Assembly: GCA_043228905.1 (NCBI GenBank)
Contig: JBHGNT010000001.1
Location: forward strand, 21,390,001-21,454,000
Length of the DNA stretch: 64,000 nt
Direction: 5' to 3'
Source of the DNA: Azolla caroliniana
Lineage: Eukaryota; Polypodiophyta
The notes under the pieces are model-generated. The model worked only from the letters and a program-made list of their open reading frames with translations. It had not been told where the DNA came from and ran no database searches. Of this stretch, positions 1 to 8,390 are shown piece after piece. The translations under genes and the position numbers were made by a program. Within the stretch, counting starts at the first letter, position 1, and the number at the start of each line of letters is the position of its first letter.

Positions 1-102
1 GGGCTATGAACACATTGCTAACTTGCTTAGAGGGAATGGAACCACTAATGGGCTGCACAGATCTAGGGTTGTCCAACCAAACATCTCATATTTTGGCTGG
101 AC
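1..102. other. Edge sequence after gag stop
   Basis: I see no protein domain here. It lies downstream of the minus-strand gag stop and probably belongs to the same element, whose pol would be outside the window. Confidence 0.3.
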
Positions 103-1245
103 TTAGTCGTTTAACTCTTCTTCTAACTGACTAAGGACATCAAATTTGTTCGCTAGATTTAGGCTATTAGTACTATTAGGACTATCAGATATCCCTACTA
201 AAATGGACTCGGGTTTAGTACAATCAGAACTAGCAACTATTTGGTTTACCTGCCTTCTTGGCCTATGGGGACAGTTTACCACGATATGCCCTGGTTCACC
301 ACAATAAAGACATAGTCGGTTTGCTCAGCGTCGTTGCTTTTATTCTTCCGATAGCGGTCCACGACAACGTGTGGTGTCAATTTCCATCGGAGTTGGAGTA
401 CTTACTGGAGGTGCATTATATGACTGCCTTGAAAAAGGTTTCGCTACCATTGAGGCATAGCTAGGCTCTGATCTTGCCCTCAGAATCTGGAATTGTCGTT
501 CTGAACGTCGTTCGAAGAGGCGGTTGTCGCATCTCACTGCACGACTGATTGCTTCTTTTAATGACTTTGGCTCTTCGGGGAAGGTCAACAGTAAATCCTT
601 GACATTGTTGCGTAAACCATAAAGAAATTTCTCCATCAATGCGTGATCATCCCAAGGGATATCGGTAGCGAGTAGGTGGAAATCCACAACGTATGCGGAG
701 GCTAGACGGTCACCTTGGCGTAATCGTTGGATTTTGTTGATTGCATTCCTTATGCTGTCAGTATCTCCAAAACAGGCCTTAAACTCACTTATAAATTCTT
801 CAAAACTGTTTAGTAATGGAGATTCCTTTTCCAAAAATGGAGCAAACCATGCTAACGTTGAGCCACTAAGGAGAGTGCCTACTAGTCCCACTCGTGATGC
901 ATCGCTGGGATATCGAGAAGGATGCATTTGTATCACTAAACGTACCTGATTCAAAAACCCTCTAAACTGTGATTGGGTCCCATCAAATTTTGTAGGAAGA
1001 CCGATCTTGGGTTCTTTGTGAATCCCTTGCGTGCTTGATCCTTGTTGTTGTAATGATACGATAGTCACTTCGAATTGTTGTACACGTAACATCAGCTCCC
1101 CATGTTGTTATTATTTTTCCAACGCTATTTGTTGAAGATACCCCAACAAACGATGATTTTCTTGTTCTAGTGCTACAAATTTCTCTTTTAAGCAATGGAG
1201 CTTCGAGAAAACAGATTGGTATTCCTAAGCGCTAACAGTTTCCAT
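103..1245 (-). pseudogene. Ty3/gypsy gag, decayed
   Basis: One minus-strand frame reads as a gypsy Gag from an ATG at 1243-1245 to a TAA at 103-105, about 380 codons. It is broken by in-frame stops at 1225-1227, 1108-1113 (two in a row) and 340-342. The longest open stretch (343-1092) holds the capsid-like retrotransposon-gag domain with the motif KFDGTQSQFRGFLNQV. A CCHC zinc knuckle (CLYCGEPGHIVVNC) lies at 271-312 in the same frame, beyond the last internal stop. Gag would package element RNA in the cytoplasm. No pol follows on this strand before the window edge. It is head-to-head with the chromovirus pol starting near 1337, so the two are separate fragments. The family is clear; the exact lineage is not. 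Confidence 0.85.
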
Positions 1246-1336
1246 TTTACTAGGGAGGATAAGAGGATTAATAAGAAGATAAAAGGAAGAGGAGGAAAGG
1301 AAGATACGGAAGGAGGAACGAGCAAAATCGGTAAAG
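1246..1336. other. Purine-rich junction between two gypsy fragments
   Basis: A short purine-rich stretch (GGA/GAA runs) separates the minus-strand gag from the plus-strand chromovirus pol. It marks the rearrangement junction; no coding sense is visible. Confidence 0.35.
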
Positions 1337-2253
1337 CCCTCAAACACCATTAAAGAGGAGTTCACCATTCAACTTCCAAAGAAGTATCATCATTATGCCG
1401 ATGTGTTCGATAAAGCACAAGCCAATACGCTTCCTCACCATCGACCATATGATTGCCCCATCGATTTACAACTGGGGAAAGAGCCACCATGGGGGCCGAT
1501 CTACAATTTGCCACCAACCGAGCTAGAAGTCCTGCGAGCCTATATAGAGGAGAATTTGGAATATGGTTTCATTCGGCATTCGAAATCTCCAGCCAGCGCA
1601 CCCATTTTCTTCGTCAAGAAAAAGGATGGATCACTTCGTCTCGTTGTAGATTACCGTGGCTTGAATAAGGTGACAATCAAAAATAGGTATGCACTTCCCC
1701 TTATCTCAAGTCTTTTAGAACGGATCAATGGTGCCAGGTTCTTCACGAAGATCGACTTACGGGGAGCCTATAACCTCGTACGGATCCGACCAGGAGATGA
1801 ATGGAAGACTGCGTTTCGCACCAGATATGGGCACGTCGAGTATACAGTCATGTCGTTCGGCCTCACTAATGCGCCGGCAGTCTTCCAACACATGGCAAAT
1901 GATATATTCCGAGATCTCTTGGATGTTTGTTTGATCATCTATTTGGATGATCTACTGGTTTATTTGAAGACCCAAGAAGAGCATGATTCTCATGTACTCT
2001 TAGTACTAAAACGACTTCGAGAACATGGTCTTTATGCAAAGCTGGAAAAATGTAGTTTTGGGTGCAACCAGGTGGATTTCTGGGCTATGTCATTTCCTCG
2101 GAAGACATCTCCATGGACCCAACTAAGGTCAAAACTGTGGTAGAGTGGCAGACTCCGCGTTCGGTGCGAGATGTGCAATGCTTTTTAGGCTTTGCCAATT
2201 TTTACCGGACGTTCATACAGGATTACTCAAAGCTCGTTCTGCCTCTCACATAG
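1337..2253 (+). pseudogene. Chromovirus reverse transcriptase (pol, RT part)
   Basis: The frame from 1337 enters the RT of a Ty3/gypsy pol. It shows the linker ending in DCPIDLQLG, the motif [15 protein letters not shown], the first catalytic Asp in [16 protein letters not shown], and the active site YLDD at about 1936-1947. A frameshift near 2060-2090 moves the thumb (FLGYVIS, then FLGFANFYR) to another frame, which ends at 2251-2253. Protease and gag of this element are missing to the left, so the element is 5'-truncated. RNase H, integrase, chromodomain and LTR follow in order. Confidence 0.9.
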
Positions 2254-2298
2254 CTTACCAGGAAGGGACAATCGTTCGTTTATTCTAAAGAAGCAGAC

Positions 2299-2862
2299 AT
2301 GGATTTCGAGAGTCTTAAAAAGGCATTTACATCGTCTCCAATTCTAGCTCATGTCAATCCGGAAAAACCATTCATTATCAAAGCAGACGCATCGGATTTC
2401 GCATTGGGGAGCATTCTGTCACATCCTGTGGCTTTTCACTCACGCAAGTTTGATGCCACAGAAATAAACTACGAAATTCATGATAAGGAGCTATTGGCAA
2501 TAGTGGACTCTTTTACGCAATGGAGGCATTTTCTAAAAGGATCCTCTCATCAAGTCACCGTATTCAGTGACCACAAAAACCTTGCCTACTTTCAGGACGC
2601 TCGTGTGTTAAATCGACGTCAAGCTCAGTGGGCCCACTTCCTCACGCGTTTCGACTTCAAAATTACATATCGTCTAGGGAAGCACCAAGGGAAGGCAGAT
2701 GCATTATCACGGCGTTCGTACCTAGCACCGCGTCCCGGTGAGCCAACTTTTGATAACCAAAAGCAAGTAATCTTGGGACCGACACGATTGCAAGCAACAC
2801 AGGTCTTTGGTATGCCAATGGATTCCCACGTTAGCCGGAGGAGAGGTTACATGAGGACTTGA
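2299..2862 (+). pseudogene. Chromovirus RNase H and tether
   Basis: A 187-codon frame holds the gypsy RNase H. It has the first Asp in IKADASDFALG, the Glu in YEIHDKELLAIV, the Asp in FSDHKNL, and the usual end GKADALSRR. It would degrade the RNA strand of the hybrid during reverse transcription. It follows the RT after a stop and a short gap. The frame ends at a stop beside an inverted repeat (2832-2851 / 2902-2921) that marks loss of the first half of integrase. Confidence 0.88.
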
Positions 2863-2921
2863 AGACCAATGCTTTCGCCCAAGCCATTCTTCAAGGTCAC
2901 GTGTAACCTCTCCTCCGGCTA
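2832..2921. repeat. 20-bp perfect inverted repeat, 50-nt spacer
   Basis: Arm one (2832-2851) is the exact reverse complement of arm two (2902-2921), and similarity continues imperfectly into the spacer. Arm two is part of the integrase coding sequence (SSGYHP), so arm one is an inverted copy of it placed at the deletion junction. Confidence 0.9.
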
Positions 2922-3511
2922 CCACCCACAAATGGATGGCCAAGCAGAACGAACAAATCAAACACTGGAGCAGTATCTTCGGTGCTTTCTAATCTATCAT
3001 CAGGATGACTGGGTAGATATTCTCCACTTCACTGAATTTTCCTACAATAACTCTGTCCATGCATCGACTAAAGTTACGCCATTTTATGCTTACACGGGTT
3101 CTCACCCCCGGTGGTGTGTATTTGAAACTCCAGAGTTGTCCACAAATCCTTGCGTAGAGGAGCGTTTAGAGCGGTTACACAAGATACAAGCCGATTTATC
3201 TACTCATCTCCAACAAGCTCAACAAACACACAAGGTTTATGCGGATCGTCATCGACTTCCATCCAGTTTTAACATTGGAGATCGGGTATAGCTACTACGA
3301 TGACACATCAAGACTACTCACCCATGCGAGAAGTTGGATTATCGGCAATTAGGTCCTTTTCGTATTGATAGGAAAGATTAATGATGTCGCTTTTCTTCTC
3401 GATCTACCTCCGCAACTTCGGATACATCCGGTGTTTCATAGTTCTCTCCTCGAACCCTATCAAGAGAACACCATCCTAGGACGTATTACACAGCCTCCAC
3501 CCCCGATCTAG
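2869..3511 (+). pseudogene. Chromovirus integrase, C-terminal half
   Basis: The frame starts inside the integrase core at SGYHPQMDGQAERTNQ, which carries the catalytic Glu; the HHCC zinc finger and both catalytic Asp residues are absent. It continues through the alpha-helical region (FSYNNSVHASTKVTPF) to 3291. From 3292 to 3511 the sequence is still recognisable as the GPF/Y-like region (QLGPFRI) but is frameshifted and has stops. This copy cannot integrate by itself. Confidence 0.85.
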
Positions 3512-3739
3512 CTTGAAGATGGACGTGAGTACGAGGTTGCCGCCATCCTTGATTCCAAGATTGTTCGCAACAAGCTCTACTATCTAGTCGATTGGCTAGG
3601 ATATAGTCCCAACGAGCGTACTTGGGAACCAATCGAGAATGAGACTAATGTTTGTGCTCTTCTTGAAGACTTCCATCGTCAATATCCAGACAAACCGGGT
3701 CCTCAATCGAAAACGACTCGTGACACCGGGTTGTTTTAA
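3512..3739 (+). pseudogene. Chromodomain at integrase C-terminus
   Basis: A 75-codon frame reads EYEVAAILDSKI, then YYLVDWLGYSPNERTWEP and a final helix, ending at TAA 3737-3739. This is a chromodomain with the aromatic cage region (Y, W, W) visible. In chromoviruses it sits at the integrase C-terminus and steers insertion to histone-marked chromatin. It is separated from the integrase by an in-frame TAG at 3509-3511. It makes the assignment to the chromovirus branch of Ty3/gypsy firm. Confidence 0.92.
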
Positions 3740-3750
3740 AGGGAGGATAG
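3738..3750 (+). other. Polypurine tract of the chromovirus
   Basis: AAAGGGAGGATAG directly precedes the LTR start TGTCATG; it is the expected plus-strand primer site. Confidence 0.7.
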
Positions 3751-3758
3751 TGTCATGA

Positions 3759-3828
3759 TATGGCAAGACTTGAACCCATGACCTTATGCTACATGGGTCG
3801 AGCTCTTGACCATTACACCATACATTGT
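3759..3828 (-). other. tRNA-like sequence inside LTR start
   Basis: Read on the minus strand this stretch resembles a tRNA body: an A-box-like segment TGGTGTAATGGTCAAGAGC and a B-box-like GGTTCAAGTCT spaced as in a tRNA. The stems are poor, so it is not called a tRNA gene. Confidence 0.4.
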
Positions 3829-3932
3829 AATACATAGAATTATTTTCATTTATGTTTTATTATAGAAAATTGATGTATATTCCAAATTTCTCTAGAACAT
3901 TCTAGAAACTTCAGGAGTATTCCTGAGAACAC

Positions 3933-3940
3933 TATAAAAG
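3933..3940 (+). promoter_or_regulatory. TATA box of chromovirus LTR
   Basis: TATAAAAG in the LTR, about 180 bp from its start, at the position expected for the U3/R border. Confidence 0.6.
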
Positions 3941-4047
3941 GAGGCACAAGGCATTATTTCGAACCAAATCAGTTCAGCACCAGTCTTAAGCCTCCTAGCT
4001 ATTACTGTACATTCTCTTCACATAATATATATCTTTTCTTATCATCA

Positions 4048-4070
4048 CTCTCTCTCTCTCTCTCTCTCTC
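4048..4070. repeat. CT microsatellite
   Basis: Uninterrupted CT dinucleotides inside the chromovirus LTR. Confidence 0.95.
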
Positions 4071-4177
4071 CCTCCCTCTCACTCACTCTTTTCTTCTCTC
4101 GAGAGTTCTTCACCTCTCTTAGTACTAATACTTCTTTTAGTACTAATTCCTTCTCTGTCTTAGTACTGTTCCTAACA

Positions 4178-4591
4178 ATAAGATTAAGATGAGATAGGCA
4201 AAGAGTTGACCCAAAAGTATATGTATTGATTACTGAATAGAGCAATTACAAGGGTAGTACAAACTGATTATAATTGGTAACACACTCTCTCTTAATACAG
4301 ATCTTCGAATATAAACTTAATCACTCTGGCTCTAAATAGTGATATCTTCTATTTGTCTTTCCTTCTGCTACTTTCTGATTTATATATAACTTTCTCCTTA
4401 AACGACATGTTCCAACTACTCTTTTCTAATCCTCGGCTTATGTTTCGGCTGCTAGTGTTTGGGTCTTTTCCTCTTTTCATGCTTTGACCTACTCGTCCCC
4501 TTTCAAACTTTACTTTAAGATTCTTTCCAAACCTCATGCCTTTAGTCCCATGGATAACACCTGGCACACATGTGGCACAGTGCCTTGTATG
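4178..4591. other. Noncoding spacer
   Basis: AT-rich sequence between the chromovirus LTR and the tail of element H. I see no domain, LTR terminus or RNA gene in it. Confidence 0.4.
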
Positions 4592-5023
4592 TCAAACCCA
4601 AAAAAATAATTTGAAAAATGAACATATTGCCATTCGAAAAAATGCTATGATACACTTATTCCTCCAAAAGTGTCGTGATCCACCTGCTCTGGCTACTCTG
4701 GTTTGAGCTCGGCCGTCAATTCTAGCCATTCGTTTGTTAATGCCAGAATAACCTCTTGGGCATTTTCTGGTTGAGTCGCCTCTGCTTGTGTTGGCTTGTC
4801 TAAGTGGAGCTCGACCGACAATTCTAGTCATTGGTCTACATCCGCCAACGTAGCTTCTGGAGCCATCTCCTACTGCTTTGGCTTTGTGATCTGGTTGGCC
4901 CTCAGTTCAATCATTGCATCTTCTATTTTTGGCACTTGTGTTGCTTGTTTGGTCAACACGTCGTTGATGCATGTGCCATGGCTTCAACTTCCTTCTCAGC
5001 CCGGAAGCACTCACATTCATATC
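4592..5023 (-). pseudogene. Tail of element H coiled-coil region
   Basis: This is the continuation, beyond the C1 insertion, of the minus-strand coiled-coil frame at 13675-13811. The reading frame crosses the 5-bp target duplication without a break and goes on as an E/K/A-rich helix. It then needs a frameshift, and has two further stops. Two tandem, diverged copies of an LELxxEL-type unit are visible (about 4790-4830 and 4690-4735). Its end near 4650 is not certain. It is out of use in any case because the 8.6-kb element C1 splits it. Confidence 0.55.
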
Positions 5024-5028
5024 CTTCC
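5024..5028. repeat. Target site duplication of C1, left
   Basis: CTTCC, identical to 13670-13674 on the other side of C1. Confidence 0.9.
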
Positions 5029-5426
5029 TGTAAAAGAATAAGTGTGTGGAAGCTCATGCGTAAGACACTGAGTACACGGTTTGGGCTTACGATAGTTCGA
5101 TAAAACATAGAAATCATAGAGAAGGAGAGGGAGAGACAGATAGACAGAAGAAAACTTAACTACATTCAGAATAGTTCTCTGTATGTTCTATGTACATACT
5201 TGGTGCTTAGTGAGCACCTTTTATACAAGCCCTGACTATCGGGGTGACACGAGTACTTACGGTACCTGACTGCTAAAAAATGAGCATCCTACACTTACCC
5301 CCAAAATTATTCCTTACGAGATATAACATTCTAACGGTCTCTCGGTTTACATACCGCTACGGCGATATTTTGCGCACGGTTTTACGCACCTGTTTACGCT
5401 CCCAATGTTGAGCTTGTCTCTCAACA
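5029..5426 (-). repeat. C1 3' LTR
   Basis: The terminus on the minus strand is TGTTGAGAGACAAGCTCAAC, matching the start of the 5' LTR and of the C2 LTR. The other end meets CTTCC. Confidence 0.92.
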
Positions 5427-5444
5427 CTCCCCCTCAACCTCAAC
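5427..5444 (-). other. C1 polypurine tract
   Basis: On the minus strand GTTGAGGTTGAGGGGGAG directly precedes the 3' LTR. Confidence 0.8.
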
Positions 5445-5504
5445 TTGAGGTTCCATATGCTTTCCTGGATCTTCGCTCCAGCCTCTCCTGGCTTCATGCC
5501 TCGC

Positions 5505-6250
5505 TCACGCTCCTCGACTCGTTCGATTCCGCGCGCTTCGACCCTTCCGGTCAGCTTCCCTGCTCATGCGGCCTTTCTCAGTTCTCTTGCTATCGCGACG
5601 GTGTTGCCACAAACCCAGCTCAACCAAGAAATGTCGTAACTTGTCGAGACCAAGGGGCTTGGTGAAGATGTCGACAATCTGCCAACCCGCCGGAACATAC
5701 GCTAGTTCGACTTCACCAGAAAAGACACGCTCGCGGACAAAATGGTAGTGCACCTCAATGTGCTTAGTCCGAGCGTGGAATACAAGGTTTTTCGCAAGGT
5801 GGATGTTGTTGAGGTTGTCGCAGTAGATTGTCATTGGATCAGACACCTTTACTTGCAGATCCCGTAATAGCTGTTTCAGCCAAATGACTTCACACGTAGT
5901 GACATTTGCCCCACAATATTCGGCCTCTGTGCTCGACAATGCTATTGTCAGATGCTTCTTACCGCTCCACGTGATCGCCGCACTTCCGAATGAGAATGCG
6001 TATCCAGATGTGGATCTATTATCGTGGGCATTTCCGGCCCAATCGGCATCCATGTAGCCGACTAACTGCTCGGCAACGTCAACACGATACAACAATGCCA
6101 TGTCTTTCGTGCCGTTGACATATCGTAATATCCTTTGCGCGCACTAAAGGTGTTCAGTTGTGGGTTGCGACATAAATTGACTGATCATTCCGACCGAATA
6201 GCTGAGGTCCGGCCAAGTGATCGTCAAGTAGATGAGACTTCTGACAATCT
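5505..6250 (-). pseudogene. C1 RNase H
   Basis: Copia RNase H is seen in the frame ending at 5505: DADWAGNAHDNRSTSGY, then SSTEAEYCG with the catalytic Glu, YCDNLNNIHLAKN with an Asp, and HIEVHYHFVRERV. The C-terminus (KGRSARNRTSRGA) is Arg-rich and unusually long past the normal end. About 50 codons joining it to the RT are disturbed near 6100-6250. Confidence 0.88.
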
Positions 6251-6251
6251 G

Positions 6252-6742
6252 TCAAAACCGTATCGTAATATCCTTTACATTTCTATCCAAAGGGGTCGAG
6301 ATGGGCTTACAATCTACCATCCCGAACTTGAAAAGCATATTCAGCGCGTAGTGATGCTGACTAATCAATATGCGTTCGGGGGAACGGATCACTTCGATCT
6401 CGAGGAAGTAATGAAGCTTGCCAAGATCCTTCATTTTGAACAATGCCGTAAGCTGAGACTTTACGTGGACAATTTCTTCGAGGTGCGCACCGACGATAAC
6501 TAAATCATCAACATAAAGTAAAAGACAAACCAATCCATGTTGACCTTGCCGAATGAACAACAAGGAGTCCAATTTGGACGTTGTAAACCCCATTCTACAC
6601 ACACAACAGTTACGTAATCTTCGCGTTCCAAGCTCGCGGGGCTTGCTTAAGGCCGTATAATGCCTTCTTCAATCGGCAGACCACTGAAGTGTTCTGTTCG
6701 GATAGAAATCCGGGGGGCTGTACCATGTACACCTGTTCCTCA
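6252..6742 (-). pseudogene. C1 reverse transcriptase, C-terminal half
   Basis: The sequence begins [12 protein letters not shown] at the insertion junction 6742 and runs through [15 protein letters not shown] to the active site YVDD (LLLYVDDLVIVG), then KDLGKLHYFLE and the connection. A stop or shift near 6605 divides it. The N-terminal half resumes at 10021; the bases on both sides join without gain or loss. Confidence 0.9.
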
Positions 6743-6862
6743 TTTAAGGTTTGCCTTACGGCTTTGCAAGGAGTGCAGGTCGGTATACCACTCGAGTATG
6801 GAGCGTGTCCACTCTTGATAGCAATGGGCCCCCCCGAACCCATTACTATCGTAGATGTAACC

Positions 6863-6920
6863 AGGACTTCCCGGGAGGTCACCCATCCCAGTACTGTTCT
6901 GGCTCAAGCACGCTTAACTT
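6863..6920 (-). promoter_or_regulatory. 5S-type internal promoter, unit 1
   Basis: A box, intermediate element and C box of 5S rRNA in the correct order and spacing on the minus strand; RNA polymerase III promoter by homology. Confidence 0.65.
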
Positions 6921-7272
6921 GCAATGCTTGAAGCATCCAGACAACCACAAAACTCATGGCATGTGAGTTGCCAAGGTAGGTAGGAATGTGCTACACATTG
7001 ATCCCCGGCAAGTGGTTGGTATACCAATTGCAAACGTCACACCAGTTACAAGCGTGAACTACGCAACCACCAGAGGCCCGTGATTAGCAGTCACCTCATG
7101 ACGGCGGGTTCTACACTCAGGTGTAATCCCTCCATAGTATATTAGCATCACATTTAGGGTTTGCCTTACGGCTTTGCAAGGAGTGCGGGTCGGTATACCA
7201 CTCGAATATGGAGCGTGTCCACTCTTGATAGCAATGGGCCCCCCCGAACCCATTACTATCGTAGATGTAACC

Positions 7273-7330
7273 AGGACTTCCCGGGAGGTCACCCATCCCA
7301 GTACTGTTTTGGCTCAAGCACGCTTAACTT
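7273..7330 (-). promoter_or_regulatory. 5S-type internal promoter, unit 2
   Basis: Second copy of the A box / intermediate element / C box segment, nearly identical to that of unit 1. Confidence 0.65.
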
Positions 7331-7712
7331 GCAATGCTTGAAGCATCCAGGAAACCACAAAACTCATGGCATGTGAGTTGCCAAGGTAGCTAGGAATGTG
7401 CTACACATTGATCCCCGGCAAGTGGTTGGCGGTCACCCGCGAGTGGATGGTATACCGATTGCAAACGTCACACCAGTTACAAGCGTGAACTACGCAACCA
7501 CCAAAGGCCCGTGATTAGCAGCCACCTCATGATGGCGGGTTCTACACTCAGGTGTAATCCCTCCATAGTATATTAGTATCACATTTAGGGTTTTCCTTAC
7601 GGCTTTGCAAGGAGTGCGGGTCGGTATACCACTCGAATATGGAGCGTGTCCACTCTTGATAGCAATGGGCCCCCCCGAACCCATTACTATCGTAGATGTA
7701 ACCAGGACTTCC

Positions 7713-7807
7713 TAGGACCAAATGGTCGAAACAAGGAGTGCGTAGGGATAGGCACACGACGATTAGAGGGTGCTTAAGCTAAACAAGAGAAAGTAGGCAA
7801 CATACAC

Positions 7808-7851
<44 letters not shown>

Positions 7852-8176
7852 TTTTTAATTCAAAGAGGGTGGTGGTCTTAGGCAAACTAGTTTCGCTGAA
7901 TAGTGGAGCTCTTCAGTGCAAAGACCATTACAACAAGAGAATGTGATTTATAAAGGGGTGGGAAGGAAGAGGGAGTGAGAGAAAAGGAGTGGAGAGGATT
8001 TGATTTGTGTAGTAGATGAGAGAGAATAGAATGTGGTGATGAGACAGAGAGAGTGAGAGAGAGAGAAATGTGTGTAGGAAAGTGATAGGGAATGAGAGAG
8101 GGGGAATTAGTATAATGATGATGGTGAGGGGGGAGTTCTTAATGTGATGAAAAAGGGGGATTTAGGATAATATTAA
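7713..8176. other. GA-rich spacer, 3' side of the Penelope-like element
   Basis: Follows the Penelope frame on its 3' side. It starts with a GA microsatellite (7812-7849) next to the truncated 5S unit and is A/G-rich throughout. No GIY-YIG endonuclease can be read in any frame. Confidence 0.6.
7812..7849. repeat. GA microsatellite
   Basis: 19 uninterrupted GA dinucleotides. Confidence 0.97.
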
Positions 8177-8390
8177 GTGGGGGATGTCAGTGAATTATTT
8201 GAAAACTTAGTGTTAAGTGGGGGATTTGGGCGGATTGTTTGAAACTTTAGTCTTAAGTGGGGGATTTGGGTGGATTGTTTGAAAATTTAGTCTTACGTGG
8301 GGGATTTTGGTGGATTGTTTGAAAACTTAGTTTTAAGTGGGGGATTTTGGTGGATTTTTTGAAGGATTTTTTGAAAACTTAGTCTTAACT
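8177..8390. repeat. 40-bp minisatellite at the Penelope 3' end
   Basis: About five units, each starting GGGGGATTT and containing GGTGGATTGTTTGAAA. Unit starts fall near 8178, 8218, 8258, 8298 and 8338. The last unit encodes the Lys/Asn/Pro/Ser-rich C-terminal tail of the Penelope frame. Confidence 0.88.

Larger units (their letters stand above)
3751..4177 (+). mobile_element. Chromovirus 3' LTR
   Basis: The LTR begins TGTCATGATATGG after a polypurine tract and probably ends CCTAACA at 4177 (about 427 bp). A TATA box (TATAAAAG) lies at 3933-3940, and a CT microsatellite at 4048-4070 falls in the transcribed part. No 5' LTR is in the window, so the right end is inferred from the TG..CA rule only. 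Confidence 0.65.
6743..7712 (-). repeat. 5S-rRNA-derived tandem repeat (Cassandra-like)
   Basis: Three head-to-tail units: 6743-7152, 7153-7583 and a truncated one at 7584-7712. On the minus strand each full unit contains a segment close to the plant 5S rRNA internal promoter: AAGTTAAGCGTGCTTGAGC (A box), CAGTACTGGGATGGGTGACC and CTCCCGGGAAGTCCT (C box). The first half of 5S rRNA and its last bases are too diverged for a functional 5S gene. Retained promoter with lost flanks is what Cassandra TRIM elements have in their LTRs. I cannot find a clear tRNA primer site, so a 5S pseudogene array or SINE3-like repeat remains possible. Confidence 0.65.

Noticed and set aside
3759-3828. tRNA gene on the minus strand
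   Set aside because: A and B boxes are recognisable, but stems do not pair well and the sequence lies inside an LTR; kept only as tRNA-like.
7153-7163. Telomere repeat (TTTAGGG) at the 5S unit border
   Set aside because: Only about one and a half repeats, and it is part of each 5S-derived unit; not a telomere, despite the nearby Penelope-like RT.
6863-7330. Functional 5S rRNA genes
   Set aside because: Only the internal promoter part is conserved; the first half and the 3' end of 5S rRNA are too diverged.
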